A stretch of DNA of 64,000 bases from Artemia franciscana (Eukaryota; Arthropoda; Branchiopoda; Anostraca; Artemiidae). Location: NCBI RefSeq assembly GCF_032884065.1, contig NC_088872.1, forward strand, positions 9,051,493 through 9,115,492, given 5' to 3'. Shown here piece by piece: positions 9,885 through 21,935 of this stretch. Both the position numbers and the translations under genes were made by a program. Position 1 is the first letter of the stretch. The number at the start of each line of letters is the position of its first letter. The notes below the pieces were generated by a model that saw only the letters and a list, made by a program, of their open reading frames with translations, was not told where the DNA came from and made no database searches.

Positions 9885-10605
9885 CAATCAACAAAGCACC
9901 GGGACACAGGGAGTATAAATGACGACCCGGGGGAAACAGGGGGATATAAATGACGACCGGGACAAAAAAACTAAAAAGAAAAAAAAACTAAAAACTAATA
10001 AAAAAACTAAAAAATCTAAAAATCTAAATAAGCTAAAAAAGAAAAAAAAAGGAAAAAAATAAAGGAGAAAAACAAAACTAAAAAACGAATGTATATACAG
10101 ACCGGGACACCGGGATACAAATGACGACCGGGACCCGGGACACAGGGAATATAAATGACGACCGGGACACAGGGACACAACTCCGGTACACCGGGATACA
10201 AATGACGACCGGGACACAGGGAATATAAATGACGACCGGGACACAGGGACACAACTACAACGGGGACACCGGGGGAAACAGGGGGATATAAATGACGACC
10301 GGGACAAAAAAACTAAAAAGAAAAAAAACTAAAAACTAAAAAAAAACTAAAAAATCTAAAAATCTAAATAAGCTAAAAAAGAAAAAAAAAGGAAAAAAAT
10401 AAAGGAGAAAAACAAAACTAAAAAACGAATGTATATACAGACCGGGACACCGGGATACAAATGACGACCGGGACCCGGGACACAGGGAATATAAATGACG
10501 ACCGGGACACAGGGACACAACTACAACGGGGACACCGGGGGAAACAGGGGGATGTAAATGACGACCGGGACACCGGGACAGGGAATGGTCGATTAGCAAT
10601 CACCA
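9885..10605 (+). repeat. 340-bp tandem duplication built on gacgaccgggacac units
   Basis: acgaatgtatatacagaccg recurs at 10,085 and 10,425, giving a 340-bp period. Inside each unit, short words (gacgaccgggacac, aaatgacgac, acaactacaacggggac) repeat irregularly. Related units occur at 61,410-61,660 in the other plus-strand Helitron. Confidence 0.85.
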
Positions 10606-10685
10606 TCAACAAAGCTCAAGGGCAATCATTAGAATCATGAGGTATAGATCTGAATACAGATTGTTTTCCCATGGACCATTATATG
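10578..10685 (+). pseudogene. Helicase C-terminal fragment of the Helitron gene
   Basis: The translation LAITINKAQGQSLES is followed by an in-frame TGA and then GIDLNTDCF, matching motif V of the intact helicase (residues about 1592-1615). The TGA stands where the intact gene has TGT (Cys). The derivative at 61,095-62,394 has a TGA at the same codon. The fragment runs into the N gap. Confidence 0.88.
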
Positions 10686-10785
10686 NNNNNNNNNNNNNNN
10701 NNNNNNNNNNNNNNNNNNNNNNNNNNNNNNNNNNNNNNNNNNNNNNNNNNNNNNNNNNNNNNNNNNNNNNNNNNNNNNNNNNNNN
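10686..10785. other. Assembly gap, 100 N
   Basis: Exactly 100 undetermined bases, the usual placeholder for a gap of unknown size. Left of it is Helitron sequence and right of it is not. Confidence 0.99.
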
Positions 10786-11030
10786 CACTGCCAGAATTAC
10801 AAGGGAGTTTTGCTGTTGTATCCACTGCCGGGCTACCGGAAGCCCTAGAAGGATTATCCTGTGGTGGTGAGTCAAAGTTGTTCCATTTGACAAGGCAACA
10901 TGTGACACTAACAATAAATTTTAATTGTAAAGACACGTCCAAAAAATTAAATAAAAAGACTTATGTCAATGCTCGTCAACCAGGATATACGCATAGGGAG
11001 ACGGGGGATTATAGCCGCTGCTGCAGGAAC
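10786..11030 (+). other. Unidentified open stretch after the gap
   Basis: A plus-strand frame stays open from the gap to about 11,081 (beginning LPELQGSFAVVSTAGLPEAL). Its composition is less AT-rich than the surroundings. No family is recognised, its last part overlaps a tandem repeat, and the upstream part is hidden by the gap. It may be a fragment of a transposon gene or chance. Confidence 0.3.
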
Positions 11031-11310
11031 AGCATGGTATTTGTGACTTCACCAAATTTTTCTAAGTTTTCTTTAGTTTGACGAGTACTTTTGGTCCACA
11101 TTTCTTATCGTTGGTACATTTTAACATGGCATTTGTGATTTCACTAAATTTTTCTAAGTTTGTTTTAGTTTGAGAAGTACTTTTGATCCAAAATTTCTTA
11201 TCGTTAGTGAATTTTAACATGGTATTTGTGATTTCACCAAATTTTTCTAAGCTTTCTTTAGTTTGACGAGTATTTTTGGTTCAAATTCTTATCGTTTGTG
11301 CATTTTAACG
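11031..11310 (+). repeat. 92-93-bp tandem repeat, three units
   Basis: Units starting catgg at 11,033, 11,125 and 11,218 share atttgtga.ttcac.aaatttttctaag and end in cttatcgtt..t..atttt. They differ by about 10 percent. Confidence 0.9.
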
Positions 11311-12445
11311 TGAAGTTTCTCATCTTGTAGCTTTTATCGGAGGTCCCTCTTTTCATGGAAATATCATATTTATTTAAATCGTATATTGTGACGTTTAATT
11401 ATATTTCTATTCCAGCCCTCTTTTCTTCAAATGCTTCCAAAAATTCACTTAGTTTCTCTGTATTTAACCAAGTAAAATGTTGGTTACCTGCATAGTAAAG
11501 ACTGTTTAGTGCCCCCCTCCCCCTGTTTTGACATATGTCTTATTCAAATATCTTCATCAATAAATAAATAAGTATCTAGAGTTGAATAAAAACCTCTGAT
11601 TAATTTTTTCCCCAACTTTACTGTAAAGTTATGTTAGAAAACAACGAATTTGGTTTTGAGAAATAATTATAAATGGTGTTTTGGGGAGTCCTTAATTTCG
11701 GTGGAGATTTCTTAAATTTTTTGATTATGATAGAAACTTATTTGATTTTAATATTGAAGTATCGAATTGGAATACAAGAGCTTTTGCTAGAAAGAGGAAT
11801 ATGGCAACTCTGACGTGAAATATCACGTGAAAATATCTTCAGTTTTGCTAAAAAAAAACAAAACAGAAATTGGTTTTTGTGTGATGGTACAATAAAGTGG
11901 AGAGAAGACCACCGATACTTGTTTATTATATAAAACACACTTAATAAGTAAAGCTTGGTTAATACTAATGAAAAAAACAAAATATGATGAAAATAGAATA
12001 CTTTATTAGCAAAATTGTGAAAATTACAACTTGGAAACATGCTCCCAGAAAGCAGTGTTTTGTTTTGGGCAACAACCCCTTATCCTGGAAAAATATATTT
12101 GCCTGTTCCTCGGTCCTTGGCAAATCCCAGATCTTAATTTGAACATCCACGGTGAGACATTATATTCTATTACTAGTCAAATTAAACTAACCGGTGTCCT
12201 CAAGAATTGCATTAATAATGAACTAGGCCAAGAATTGCGTTAACAATGAACTTTTCTTTGTCTTTGAGACGGTCAGCTGATGCCGAAGCTCCCAATTTGG
12301 TAATTCACAAATGACCTTCACAATTTTGCTAATAGAGTATTCTAATTTCATTATATTTTATTGTCACCATTCTTCACTTCTCGAGCGTGTTTTATGTAAT
12401 ATACAATTACCAGACCACCTATGCCTAATACAAATTAAATTAAAA
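11311..12445. other. AT-rich region, nothing recognised
   Basis: No convincing gene. Short frames (for example 11,738-12,040 minus) have compositions expected of AT-rich noise. Confidence 0.5.
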
Positions 12446-12448
12446 AAA

Positions 12449-14350
12449 AAAAACGAGTTTTTTCTACTGAAGGTAAGGAGCAACATTAAAGCTTAAAACG
12501 GACAGAAATTATTACGTACATGAAGGGCGTTGCCCCCTCCTCAACACCTAACTCTTTACGCTAAAGTTTTTAATGATTTTAAAAAAGCGTCTTATTATTC
12601 TAATTACATAAAAAAAACTAGTTTTTTTAACTGAAAGTAAGGAGCGACATTAAAACTTAAAACGAAGAGAAATTACTCCGTATATGAAATGGGTTGTCGC
12701 CTCCGCAATCCCTCGCTCTTTACGCTAAAGCTTTTAATTGTTTTAAAAAACAGAATTGTGGCAAAGAGACAAACTTTAGCGTAAAGAGCGAGGGATTGCG
12801 GAGGGGACAACCCATTTCGTATAAGGAGTAATTTCTGTTCGTTTTAAGTTTTAATGTCGCTCCTTACTTCCAGTTAAAAAAAATAGTTTTTTTTATGTAA
12901 TTCCTGAACGTTTTTGAATTAATGCATGTTTGATTTTGGTTCTCCACACATCAATTATTAAAATGAAATTTGTATATTAATTCCTTTTTTGGCTAAATGG
13001 CTTTCTCTTAGTTTTTATCAGACGATTTTGAGAGATAAAGAGTGGGGAAAGAGGCATAGTTGCCCTGCAATTTTTCGGTTACATAAAAAGGCAACTATAA
13101 ATTTTAATTTTTAACGAATATTTTTATTAGTAAAAAATATACGTAACTTAAGAATTAACTTACGTAACAAACTTTTATATTCTTAAATTTTTATTATGTA
13201 TCTGAGGGGGTTTGTACCCTCGTTAATACCCCGCTCTTTACACTAAATCGTAAGTTTTGTCCCAATTCTTTAAGAAAGACCCCTGAATCAGAAAGGCCGT
13301 AGAATAAATAATTGAAATTACTAAAAACACTATAGCATAAAGAGCGAGGTATTTATCTCCTCCTAAATACCTCGCTCTTTATGCTAAAGTATTTTTAGAA
13401 CCCCCTATATGCGTAATAATCTCTGTTCGTTTTAAGTTTCAATGCTACTCCTTACTTTCAATTGAAAAAACGTTTTCATGTTTATTTTTTCATTGTTTTT
13501 TATAGTAATTTTAGAAAATCCTGCGCCCTTTTCATTGAATTTCTGTTCCCCCATGACATATTTCTCCAAGGAAAGGTCCTCGCACATAGCCCCCTCCCCT
13601 CAAACCCACAACCCCACCCCCAAAACCAAAAAAATCCCCCTGAAAAGGTCTGTACACTTCCCAATAACCATTATTATATGTAAACACTGGTCGAAGTTTG
13701 TAACTTGCAGCCCCTCCCCCAGGGACTGTGGGGGAGTAAGTCATTCCCAAAGACATAGTTATTATGGTTTTTGACTATGCGGAAAAAAATGGCTATCTCA
13801 AAATTTTGATCCGTTGACTTTGGAGAAAAAATGAGCGTGGGAGGGGGCCTAGGTGCCCTCCAATTTTTTCGGTCACTTAAAAAGGGCACTAGAACTTTTC
13901 ATTTCCGTTAGAATGAGCCCTCTTGCGACATTCTAGGACCACTTGGTCGATACGATGACCCCTGGAAAAAAAAAAAAACAAACAAATAAACACGCACCCG
14001 TGATTTGTCTTCTGGCAAAAAATACGAAATTCCACATTTTTGTAGATAGGAGCTTGAAATTTTTGCTATAGGGTTCTCTGATACGCCGAATGTGATGGTG
14101 TGATTTTCGTTAAGATTCTATGACTTTTAGGGGTTGTTTCCCCCTATTTTCCAAAATAAGGCAAATTTTCTCAGGCTCGTAACTTTTGATGACAAAGATT
14201 AAATTTGATGAAACTTATATATTTAAAATCAGCATGAAAATCCGATTCTTTTGATGTATATTTTAGCATCAAAATTCCGTTTTTTAGAGTTTCGTTTACT
14301 ATTGAGCCGGGTTGCTCCTTACTACAGTTCGTTACCACGAACTGTTTGAT
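12449..14350 (+). repeat. Foldback repeat family, nearly full copy
   Basis: It starts with a partial arm (12,449-12,600), then a palindrome at 12,610-12,890 around ctttacgctaaag / ctttagcgtaaag, a second smaller palindrome near 13,335-13,385, and a long single-arm part. It ends with the hairpin CAGTTCGTTACCACGAACTG (14,325-14,344) and tttgat. Short frames inside it recur in other copies only because the repeat does. Confidence 0.9.
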
Positions 14351-14370
14351 TAAACGGCCTTTGTGTTTCA

Positions 14371-15459
14371 CGAGTCATTCTTAAAGAATTGGGACTAAAT
14401 TCAAACTTTAGCGTAAAAAGTGATGTGTGGAGGAGGGACAACCCCCTTCATATACGTAATAATTTCTGTTTGTTTTAAGTTTTAATGTTGCTCGTTATTT
14501 TCAGTTAAAAAAAAAACTTGTTTTGTCTTTAATTTAATTTCTGATTGCATTTTAAAAAACGCCAGGAAATCTAGCCCCACCTCCACGGAGAATTCCCCTC
14601 CTCCAAATGGAAATATCATCTAGACAGTTCAATCCCGGTGAAAAGTTACCATGGACAATTACTCTCGACCACTCTGCGCGTAAAATTGAGACTGAAAAGA
14701 CATATGAAAAGAATTTTGTATAAGAATTCTGGCAAGTTTTCGTAGTGTATAATTTTCCCTGGCAAGTTCACTCCCTGGAAAATTTCCCCGTGGAAAACCC
14801 CCCAGCAGAAAATTTGTCCCCCCTCCCGAAAATGTATGCATGCATCCCTATTGTAAAACTATGCGTAAACAATGGGCAAATTTTATAACTTAAAGATCTT
14901 TCCCCTGGGGCTGTGGGGGGCATGTTATACCCAAAGGCATAGTTATTGGGACTTTCAACTATGATAAACAAAATGACTATCAACATTTTGATCGGACGAT
15001 TAGGGAAACAGTGGCGGAGGAGGGCGCCTAGCTGCCCTCCAGTTTTGTCGCATGAAAAGGGCACTAGAACTCTTAATTTCCGTTCGAATGAGCCCTCTCC
15101 CGATATTTTAGGACCACTGGGTCGATACAATCATCCCTGGAAAAAATATTTTTGCAGATAGGAACTTGAAACCTATGTATCAGGGTTATCTGATACGCTG
15201 ATTCTGATGGTGTGGTTTTCATTAATATCACTTGACTTTTAGGGGGTGTTTCCTCTTTTTTTTAAACTATGAAAATTTCCTCAGGCTTGTAACCTGTGGT
15301 AGGTAATACTGAACTTAGTGAAATTTATATATTTAAAATCAGCATAAAAAGCCAATTCATGGATATATCTATTTGCATCAAAATTTCGTTTTTAGAGTTT
15401 CGGCTACTATTGAGCTGGGTCGCTCCTTAATTACATTTCGTTACCATGAACTGTTTGAT
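14371..15459 (+). repeat. Foldback repeat family, second diverged copy
   Basis: Directly follows the previous copy, same orientation. It shows the actttagcgtaaa core, the cctccc..aaaa..ccc tract, the gactttcaactatg segment and a degenerate terminal hairpin ending ctgtttgat at 15,459. Confidence 0.85.
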
Positions 15460-17264
15460 TAGTATATTTTAGCCATATTTTTGCTAAAAGTTAATTTAAG
15501 ATAAAGCCATGAGATTGTCATCTTCACTTTTGAGTGCTTCTTACTCAAACATAGGGTCCAGCAGAACGTCATTGGAGGTTCTGCTTGAAAAAGTGGGCTA
15601 TGATGAACTATGGGGACAAGTATGATACAACTACAATATTATTTCAGAATTTTTCACTATCTCAATACCAACCATTCACAAAATATAGTTATGTTTTTGT
15701 ATAGGCGTTGCATATATTTGTTAATAAAATTGTATAAACTGCTATATTTACCGCTGAGGAATTCTGTACTTATTTTGATGCATGCCATCCAATCATATTT
15801 CCATTATTGGTTGTTTAAAAATCAAAATTTTTACAGGACTATTGTCTTATTTAACGCTAAATCTGAGCCGATGTTTCAAATTTTTATTTTTGTGCTCAAA
15901 AGACATGTCGAGATTTGAACGTTTACATTGAATATGTGGAAATCTCAAGATTAAGAAAAATAATTAGAAATCTACCACAGCTTAAAACCCTGAGAATTTA
16001 AATCCCCAATCTATACCTATCAAATACAAAAATAACAAACACGTATTTGCTTATTTTTTAAAAAGTATTTCGAATCATATACTTAGTTTGAAGCACATAC
16101 CTACATGCGTCTTTATTAGAGTTCATATTTTTCTGACGATTTTGGTCTTAATTCGAATATTTTAGGATGAATAGAAGAGGAAATACTAACCTCGAGCTCA
16201 AAACTGACAGGACTCTAGACTGATAGCACTAGCCATTATTAACATTCACCGAAATATTTAGGTAGAGATTGACCGTGTAATAAATAGATATGAAATAAAG
16301 AAATAGGGGAGTAGAAATTAAGAAATATACTTTTTCGTTCTTATAAAACTGTGAATTCTGTAATTTACGCAAAATATACAAAACTTTAAAAAGTGGAAAG
16401 ATCCGCTATGTTGTTATGAAAAGTTAAATTTTGATTAGAAAATTCTTATATTTCGTCAAAGTTGACACTGTTTATTAAAACATTATTTTAAAAAGAAATA
16501 ATGACTAGATAATGCTTTATTATTTGTACTTAAGACCCTCGTTTTAAATGTCTTCTATGTATTTCTGTCTCTTGTTCTATTTTTCTTGTTACACCACTAA
16601 AAGAATAAATATTTAATGTTTAACAGATCTTTTATGAATATAAAAGTTGTATCTTAATCCTCATTTCCTACTCTTCATTACTATCATAATTACTAAGTGA
16701 TGCCACAAAGTTAGGCGACATGCTAAATGGTTCAACCTGTGTCACAAAGAAACTTATGACCCCAAAAGATGGTTCAAGACCTTTTTTTTTTTTTTTTTTT
16801 TTTTACAATAAAAAGCTTAACTCACTCTCTATAGTGGTCGGAAGTGCAAAGGCGAAAAATTATGCAGACAGCATTAAGTATTTTTTTTATAGATGGTGAA
16901 CAGCTTTTTAGTTTTTCATTGCGGGGTAGTTTTTGTAACGTACTATTTTTTTATCAATATTTTTATAGTATTTAAATTTCAACAATTTTATTAGAACTTT
17001 AACCCTCACCAGATTTTAGATTAAATTTATGACCATTTCTACTACCTACCTACGACGCATAATTGTTGAGGTTCCTTTTGAATTGCTGGTATTTCTTTGC
17101 TTGCAAGTTTATCGAAGCAACCTATTATGCGCTCCCCGCTAAAGAAAATCCTGGATCCGCCCCTGGGTAGACGACTTTTTGCTATTGAGTAACTTTGGGC
17201 ATATTTTCTTCATTTTTCAAAAGAGTTGAGCCACCTATGCGGGTAGTCATTTATATCCATGATT
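15460..17264. other. AT-rich region with a T tract and one possible transposon end
   Basis: No gene recognised. A run of 23 T lies at 16,782-16,804. At about 17,140-17,166 the sequence ends cctggatccgcccctgg, the reverse complement of a CAGGGGCGGATCCAGG-type terminus found on some DNA transposons; no matching left end was found. Confidence 0.4.
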
Positions 17265-18062
17265 AAAGATAAAAAAAAACATGTTTATTCAACTGAAAGT
17301 AAGGAGCAAAATTAAAACTTAAAACGAACCGAAAGTATTACGTATATGAGGGGGTTTGCACCCTCATCAACACCTCGCTCCTCACGTTAAAGTTTTTCGG
17401 AACTTTAAAAAAAGTTGCTTATTATTCTAATTAAACAACCCTTGTGTTTCAGTAGTTGTTTTTGAAATAACTGGGACTTAAAACTTTAACTTAAAGAGCG
17501 AGGTGTTAAGGACGGGGAGACGCCCCTTATATACGTAATAATTTCTGTTCGTTTTAAGTTTTACTGTTGTTCCTTACTTTCAATTGAAATAAACTGTTTT
17601 TTTTTTTATTTAATTTCTGACCATTTAAAAAAAAAACGATCGGAATATCTGGTTCTGCTTTCACGGAAAAATCCCCTCCCCACTGAAATATCCTCTGAAC
17701 AATTCAATCCTGGCGAAAATTTACCCCGGACAATTACATTTAACATCTCCACACGTAAAATTGAACTGGTAAAGAGAAAGCAAGACATATAAAGAAATTT
17801 CGTAAAGGAATTCTGTTAAATTTCCCCAGTGAAAAATTTCATATGAAAAGTTTACCCCCTGGAAACTTCCCTCCATGGAAAATTCTTCCTATGCAAAATC
17901 CCCCCAGCAGAAATGTTGTCCTCCCCTCCCCACCCTAAATATGTATGCATACTTCCCAACAGATACTATACGGAAACAACGGACAAATTTAATCATTTAA
18001 AGACCTTTCCCCAGGGGCTTTGGGGGGGGGGGGTCATGTTATCTCCAAAGACATAGTTATTA
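17265..18062 (+). repeat. Foldback repeat family, right-truncated copy
   Basis: It starts with the aactgaaagtaaggagcaaa arm and a palindrome (17,280-17,590), and continues into the family until agacatagttatta, where similarity stops. The terminal hairpin is absent. Confidence 0.85.
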
Positions 18063-18582
18063 AGGCAGGACGGGCTCTCAAGGAATCTTCCTATAACTCC
18101 CATGTTAAACATTTGGAGTTTGCCTGACTGTCCTGAATTAGTGATTCCGGCGGTTTTTATTTTAACAGATATAAAAAAAATTTGGTGAGTATTTTGATCT
18201 AATTAAATCTTAAAGCCGACAATTATTTTTTTTATAATTCCAAAATAATTATAAAACCTGCTTCGGGTTTACATTCTAAATTGCTATACTTGACACTGTT
18301 GTTGTGGGGTATCAAAAAATAGAGCAAAAAATATTCTATTCAACAATCAGAAACTTATTTCTATAATGTATACTTGCTGGCTGTAGTCCCTTCAAATACT
18401 TTACATATTTTGTTGTGTGTTCTGAAGTCAAAAATTCCCCTCAAAACACTAGATGTAGCTGTAATTGGAGCGCGTGAGAATAAATTAGACCAAGGGACTA
18501 ACCCCTCGGATGTTTCTTGAGCGATTCAGTGAAGTATTAGTTAGTTGTAACCGGTTTAAACTGAGTCCGGAGAATAAGTAGC
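18063..18582. other. Spacer left of the hAT element, nothing recognised
   Basis: Unique-looking AT-rich sequence without a supported gene. Confidence 0.5.
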
Positions 18583-18603
18583 GTTCAGACCATTGTTGCC
18601 ACT
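18583..18603. repeat. Left target duplication and terminal inverted repeat of the hAT element
   Basis: Target duplication GTTCAGAC (18,583-18,590) followed by CATTGTTGCCACT (18,591-18,603). The right end is its inverse with one mismatch. ATGCCGC words crowd the next 120 bases. Confidence 0.93.
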
Positions 18604-19387
18604 TATGCCGCATTTTGTGGCATTACGCCGTGATTTTGAGAGAAATGCCGCATAAAATTTTGATCATGCCGCACGCCGCGATTATGCCGCGAAATGGCTT
18701 TTTATACCGCATTTGTTCCCGTATGTAAAATTTGTCCAACTTTAAGTTTCTGATCTTTTGCAAATGTCTTTGTTGCATAAATGGGGATTTCAAAGTTTCG
18801 CGGAAGTCAACTACAGACCTTAATTAATGACCCGTCAGTCGCCAGCTTGTCCTCTGGGAGGCCAGTGTGTTCGAAGGGGGTTGAGTTATTTTTGCGAGTT
18901 TGACGAAACTTTGACATTTGAGTTTCTCAGTTCATCTCATGACTTCATGACCTCTGTTAGCTCAGTCCAAGTGTTTTCAGAAGTGTTTAACACTTCTTCA
19001 TTTCAATCAAACATTAGACAAAAATGGCCGTTGATGTAGATTAATTTTAGAATTATCTTTTTCAATCTTTTTTTTTGTAAGTATATAATTTATATTTTAG
19101 TGTTACGAAGGAGTCAAAATAATCGAAGGTCTCTAATAGTGGTTTTACAGAAGGAAACATGCTAGAACAAAAAGATACTTAAAAGACATAACATAGTTTA
19201 AAGATAAAAGTATAATTTGCAAACTATATATCTGCTGCAGCATGTCTCCCTGTGTCTGTGGTTATAAACTGTGCTATTCCAGACATTTATGTGCTTTACT
19301 CGAAACACTGCATGCTCTGAATAAAACACTACAAATAAATAATATAGCCTATTTGACTGTTCTTTAGCCTACTAAGATTAAAATGAG

Positions 19388-19604
19388 GACGAAAGTAAAA
19401 CAGTTCAAAATAGGGATGATACCTTTTTATTGACAGTGAATAGATATAAAATTATTTAACTGGATATTTCGAACACATATATGAACACTGTATGATGATG
19501 ATGAACACTGTATATGTGTTCGAAATATCCAGTTAAATAATTTTATATCTATTCACTGTCAATAAAAAGGTATCATCCCTATTTTGAACTGTTTTACTTT
19601 CGTC
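19388..19604. repeat. Near-perfect 217-bp palindrome inserted with a 13-bp direct repeat
   Basis: Arms of about 90 bases starting gacgaaagtaaaacag and ending ctgttttactttcgtc are exact reverse complements around a spacer of about 30 bases that itself holds the direct repeat atgaacactgtat. The word aaaatgaggacga flanks the insert (19,380-19,392 and 19,637-19,649). The sister unit at about 20,731-20,755 has agattagaatgagg without the insert. A 13-bp duplication resembles target-primed insertion, but no poly(A) is present. Confidence 0.88.
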
Positions 19605-20186
19605 ATGGAAAGGCAGTGTGGTCTTCGAAGCTATCTAAAATGAGGACGATTGTACATTATAGCTTAAATTTCAGTTTTTAAATTCTAGTTCTATGCTTTT
19701 AGCTTTGATAATGCAATTTCTACTATTTGAGCAAAATAGTAAAATTCTAGCTTTGCTATCTTAGAAAGGGGTTTGGTTAGGAGAATGAATAGCCAAGTAA
19801 ATCCTGGGCAAAAAACTTAGACCTACTCTGGGAAGGTATTTCCAAGCTTCCGTGTTCACCCTCCTCTGATTTCTAAGTCTTCAAAATTTCCCTACTTGAC
19901 AGGTCTATATCCATTGAAACTTTGAAAAAATAATTGTTGTTAAACAGAAGGAAACGTGGTTGAACAAAAGATCTTTAAAAGACTGCGTTGAATGGGGAAT
20001 GGCTTTAGAAATTGCTATGATCCAAAATAATTATAAGTAGATATACGTATAATTTGCAAACTGTCTTTCCAACGTATCTCCCTGTGGACATATGCTGTTC
20101 TACTCCAGACCTTTGTGTGTTGCTGCTCTGTCTTTTGATAAATTTGGAGCAAACCATATAACTAGCTTTCATAAAAAGTAAATATA

Positions 20187-20635
20187 CCACTTGATGCCTT
20201 TTTATATGCTCTTTAGGAATATAATAATCGCTTCTAGTGCAAATTCAGATTTAAGCATTTTTTTAGCTCTTAAAAATGACAAAACAAAAGTATGACAGTT
20301 CATATAACTGACTTGCCAAACAAGCAAGCATGCCACTTGATGCCTTTTCTTACGTTCTTTGCAAATATGATAATTGCTTCTACCACATTTTCAAATTTAA
20401 GCACTTTTTAAGCTCTAAAAATGACAAATTTTCAATGGAAATACAAGTTATCTCTCATTTCCAACAAAATAGTACTATGTTTTCTCTGTGTTATTTTCAG
20501 CAAAATAATACTACATTTTATCAGTGCTAAAACTATTTATAATAACGTTAGGTTAGGTTAAAATGTACTTGAATCTGAATTTGTGGTAGAAGTTATTAGT
20601 GTATTTGTAAAGAGCATAAAAAAGGCATCAAGTGG
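20187..20635. mobile_element. 449-bp MITE with TA target sites, nested in the hAT element
   Basis: Ends CCACTTGATGCCTTTTT and its inverse aaaaaaggcatcaagtgg, extending about 29 bp with few mismatches, are flanked by TA on both sides (20,185-20,186 and 20,636-20,637). This fits a Tc1/mariner-type non-autonomous element. A further copy of the end sequence lies inside at about 20,335, so it may be compound. No coding capacity. Confidence 0.75.
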
Positions 20636-21439
20636 TAACTTATTGATGGTTGGATCAAAATGCTGAACATGCTCAGAACAAAACACTACGAAAAATAATA
20701 TAGCCTGTTTGTCACTTCTATAGCCTACCTAGATTAGAATGAGGATACAAGTACATTATAGCATAAATTTCAGTTTTAATTTCTTGTTCTGTGCTTTTAG
20801 TTTTGATATTGTAATTCCTGTCATTTGAGCAAAATGGTAAAATTTTAGAGTTGCTACTTGTTGCTATCTTGGAAAGGGATTAGGTTAGAAAAAAGAAACT
20901 GTCAGTAGTCTTGCAAATCCTGGTAAAAAAAAATATACTCTGGGAAGGTATTGCCAAGCTTTTATGTTCACCCTCCTCTGATTTCTAAGGCTTCAACATT
21001 TGCCTATTTGATAGGTCCTATACCTATTGAAACTTTGGAAAAACAACATTTTACCTTAATTTTCAGTTAACAGTTTCTTTTTCTCTGGTTTTAGTTCTGA
21101 AAATGCAATTCCCTGTTGTTTGAGTTACATTTTAAGCCATATCTGTGATTTATTTCTAAATTTAGGAAATGTTTTTGTGGATCTTTAAAACCTCATAAAT
21201 TGGTATTGAGCAAAGTTGTGAAGCTGAAAATAGTTTTGTTGTACTTCATTTAAGCAAAAAATCTATTTTGTAAGGTTTCTCTTTTATATAACAAAGATTT
21301 TAAAGGTCATCAAAGGTCAGAGCCCTCTAGAGGGAGGAGTGATGGTAGGTACATCAAAATACCTTTCTGGTACATGCTTTTAGTCTGTAGACCCGTCCCT
21401 TAAAGTTACATTTTATTACCCTAGGCTTTTCCAAGATAG

Positions 21440-21935
21440 CAAACAGTAGATAGACTAGCATTTTACCAAGCAAAATTTCAGGTCACATCAATTGTTCAGA
21501 AATCAGACCAGATTTAATTAGAAATATTCTCTTCCCCAGTTCAAATATCTGGGGGGAGTCGAGGGATGGTTAATTCAGAAAAAATAGAAAAATTGAGGTA
21601 TTTTTAACTTACAAAGGGGTGAATGGCTTGTAATGAAATTTGATATTTAGAAGGATCTTATTTTAAACTTCAGAGCTCTTATTTTAAGTCCTGAATAGAT
21701 CTGGTGATATTGGGGGGAATTGGAGAGAGAAACCAGTGGAAAATGCCTAGAGTGAGTGGAAAGATCAGGATGAAACGTGATGGGATGAATAAGCACAAGT
21801 CCTAGATACATGATTGAAATAACCAGACTGGGTCTGCTCTCTTTCGAGGAGTTGGGGGGTTCAGTGCTTTGGCAAGTTTGGTGCTTCTGAACGTGCCTGG
21901 GCAATGAAAAAACAAGACCAAAGGTTCTATGTGAT
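21440..21935 (+). repeat. Fragment of the HINE-like repeat of 31.9-34.1 kb
   Basis: Shares aatgaaatttgatatttaga, cttattttaa.tcc and cagatctggtgatattgggg with the 288-bp units at 32.0-34.0 kb, and the pre-unit words gaccagatt.aattagaaat. Only one unit is present. Confidence 0.8.

Larger units (their letters stand above)
9072..10685 (+). mobile_element. Non-autonomous Helitron derivative, cut by the assembly gap
   Basis: It begins TCTATATATATAAAAATAA, like the 5' ends of the other Helitrons, followed by CRE sites TGACGTCA at 9128 and 9156. The Rep gene is replaced by A-rich and gacgaccgggacac-type repeats, then a short piece of helicase coding sequence (10,578-10,685). The 3' hairpin is not seen because the sequence stops at the gap. 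Confidence 0.85.
19147..21050 (+). repeat. Diverged tandem duplication in the hAT left arm
   Basis: Two units start acagaaggaaac at 19,147 and 19,944 and share many blocks, for example tctgggaaggtatt and caccctcctctgatttctaa. The first contains the palindromic insert at 19,393-19,649 and the second the MITE at 20,187-20,635. Without these the units are about 0.54 and 0.66 kb. Confidence 0.8.

Noticed and set aside
9888-10612. Frames coding Ser/Phe/Pro-rich peptides on the minus strand.
   Set aside because: They follow the gacgaccgggacac tandem repeats and the A-rich tract; the same peptides recur with the repeat period.
17140-17166. End of a DNA transposon (cctggatccgcccctgg).
   Set aside because: No matching left end or target duplication was found, so it is only mentioned and not called as an element.
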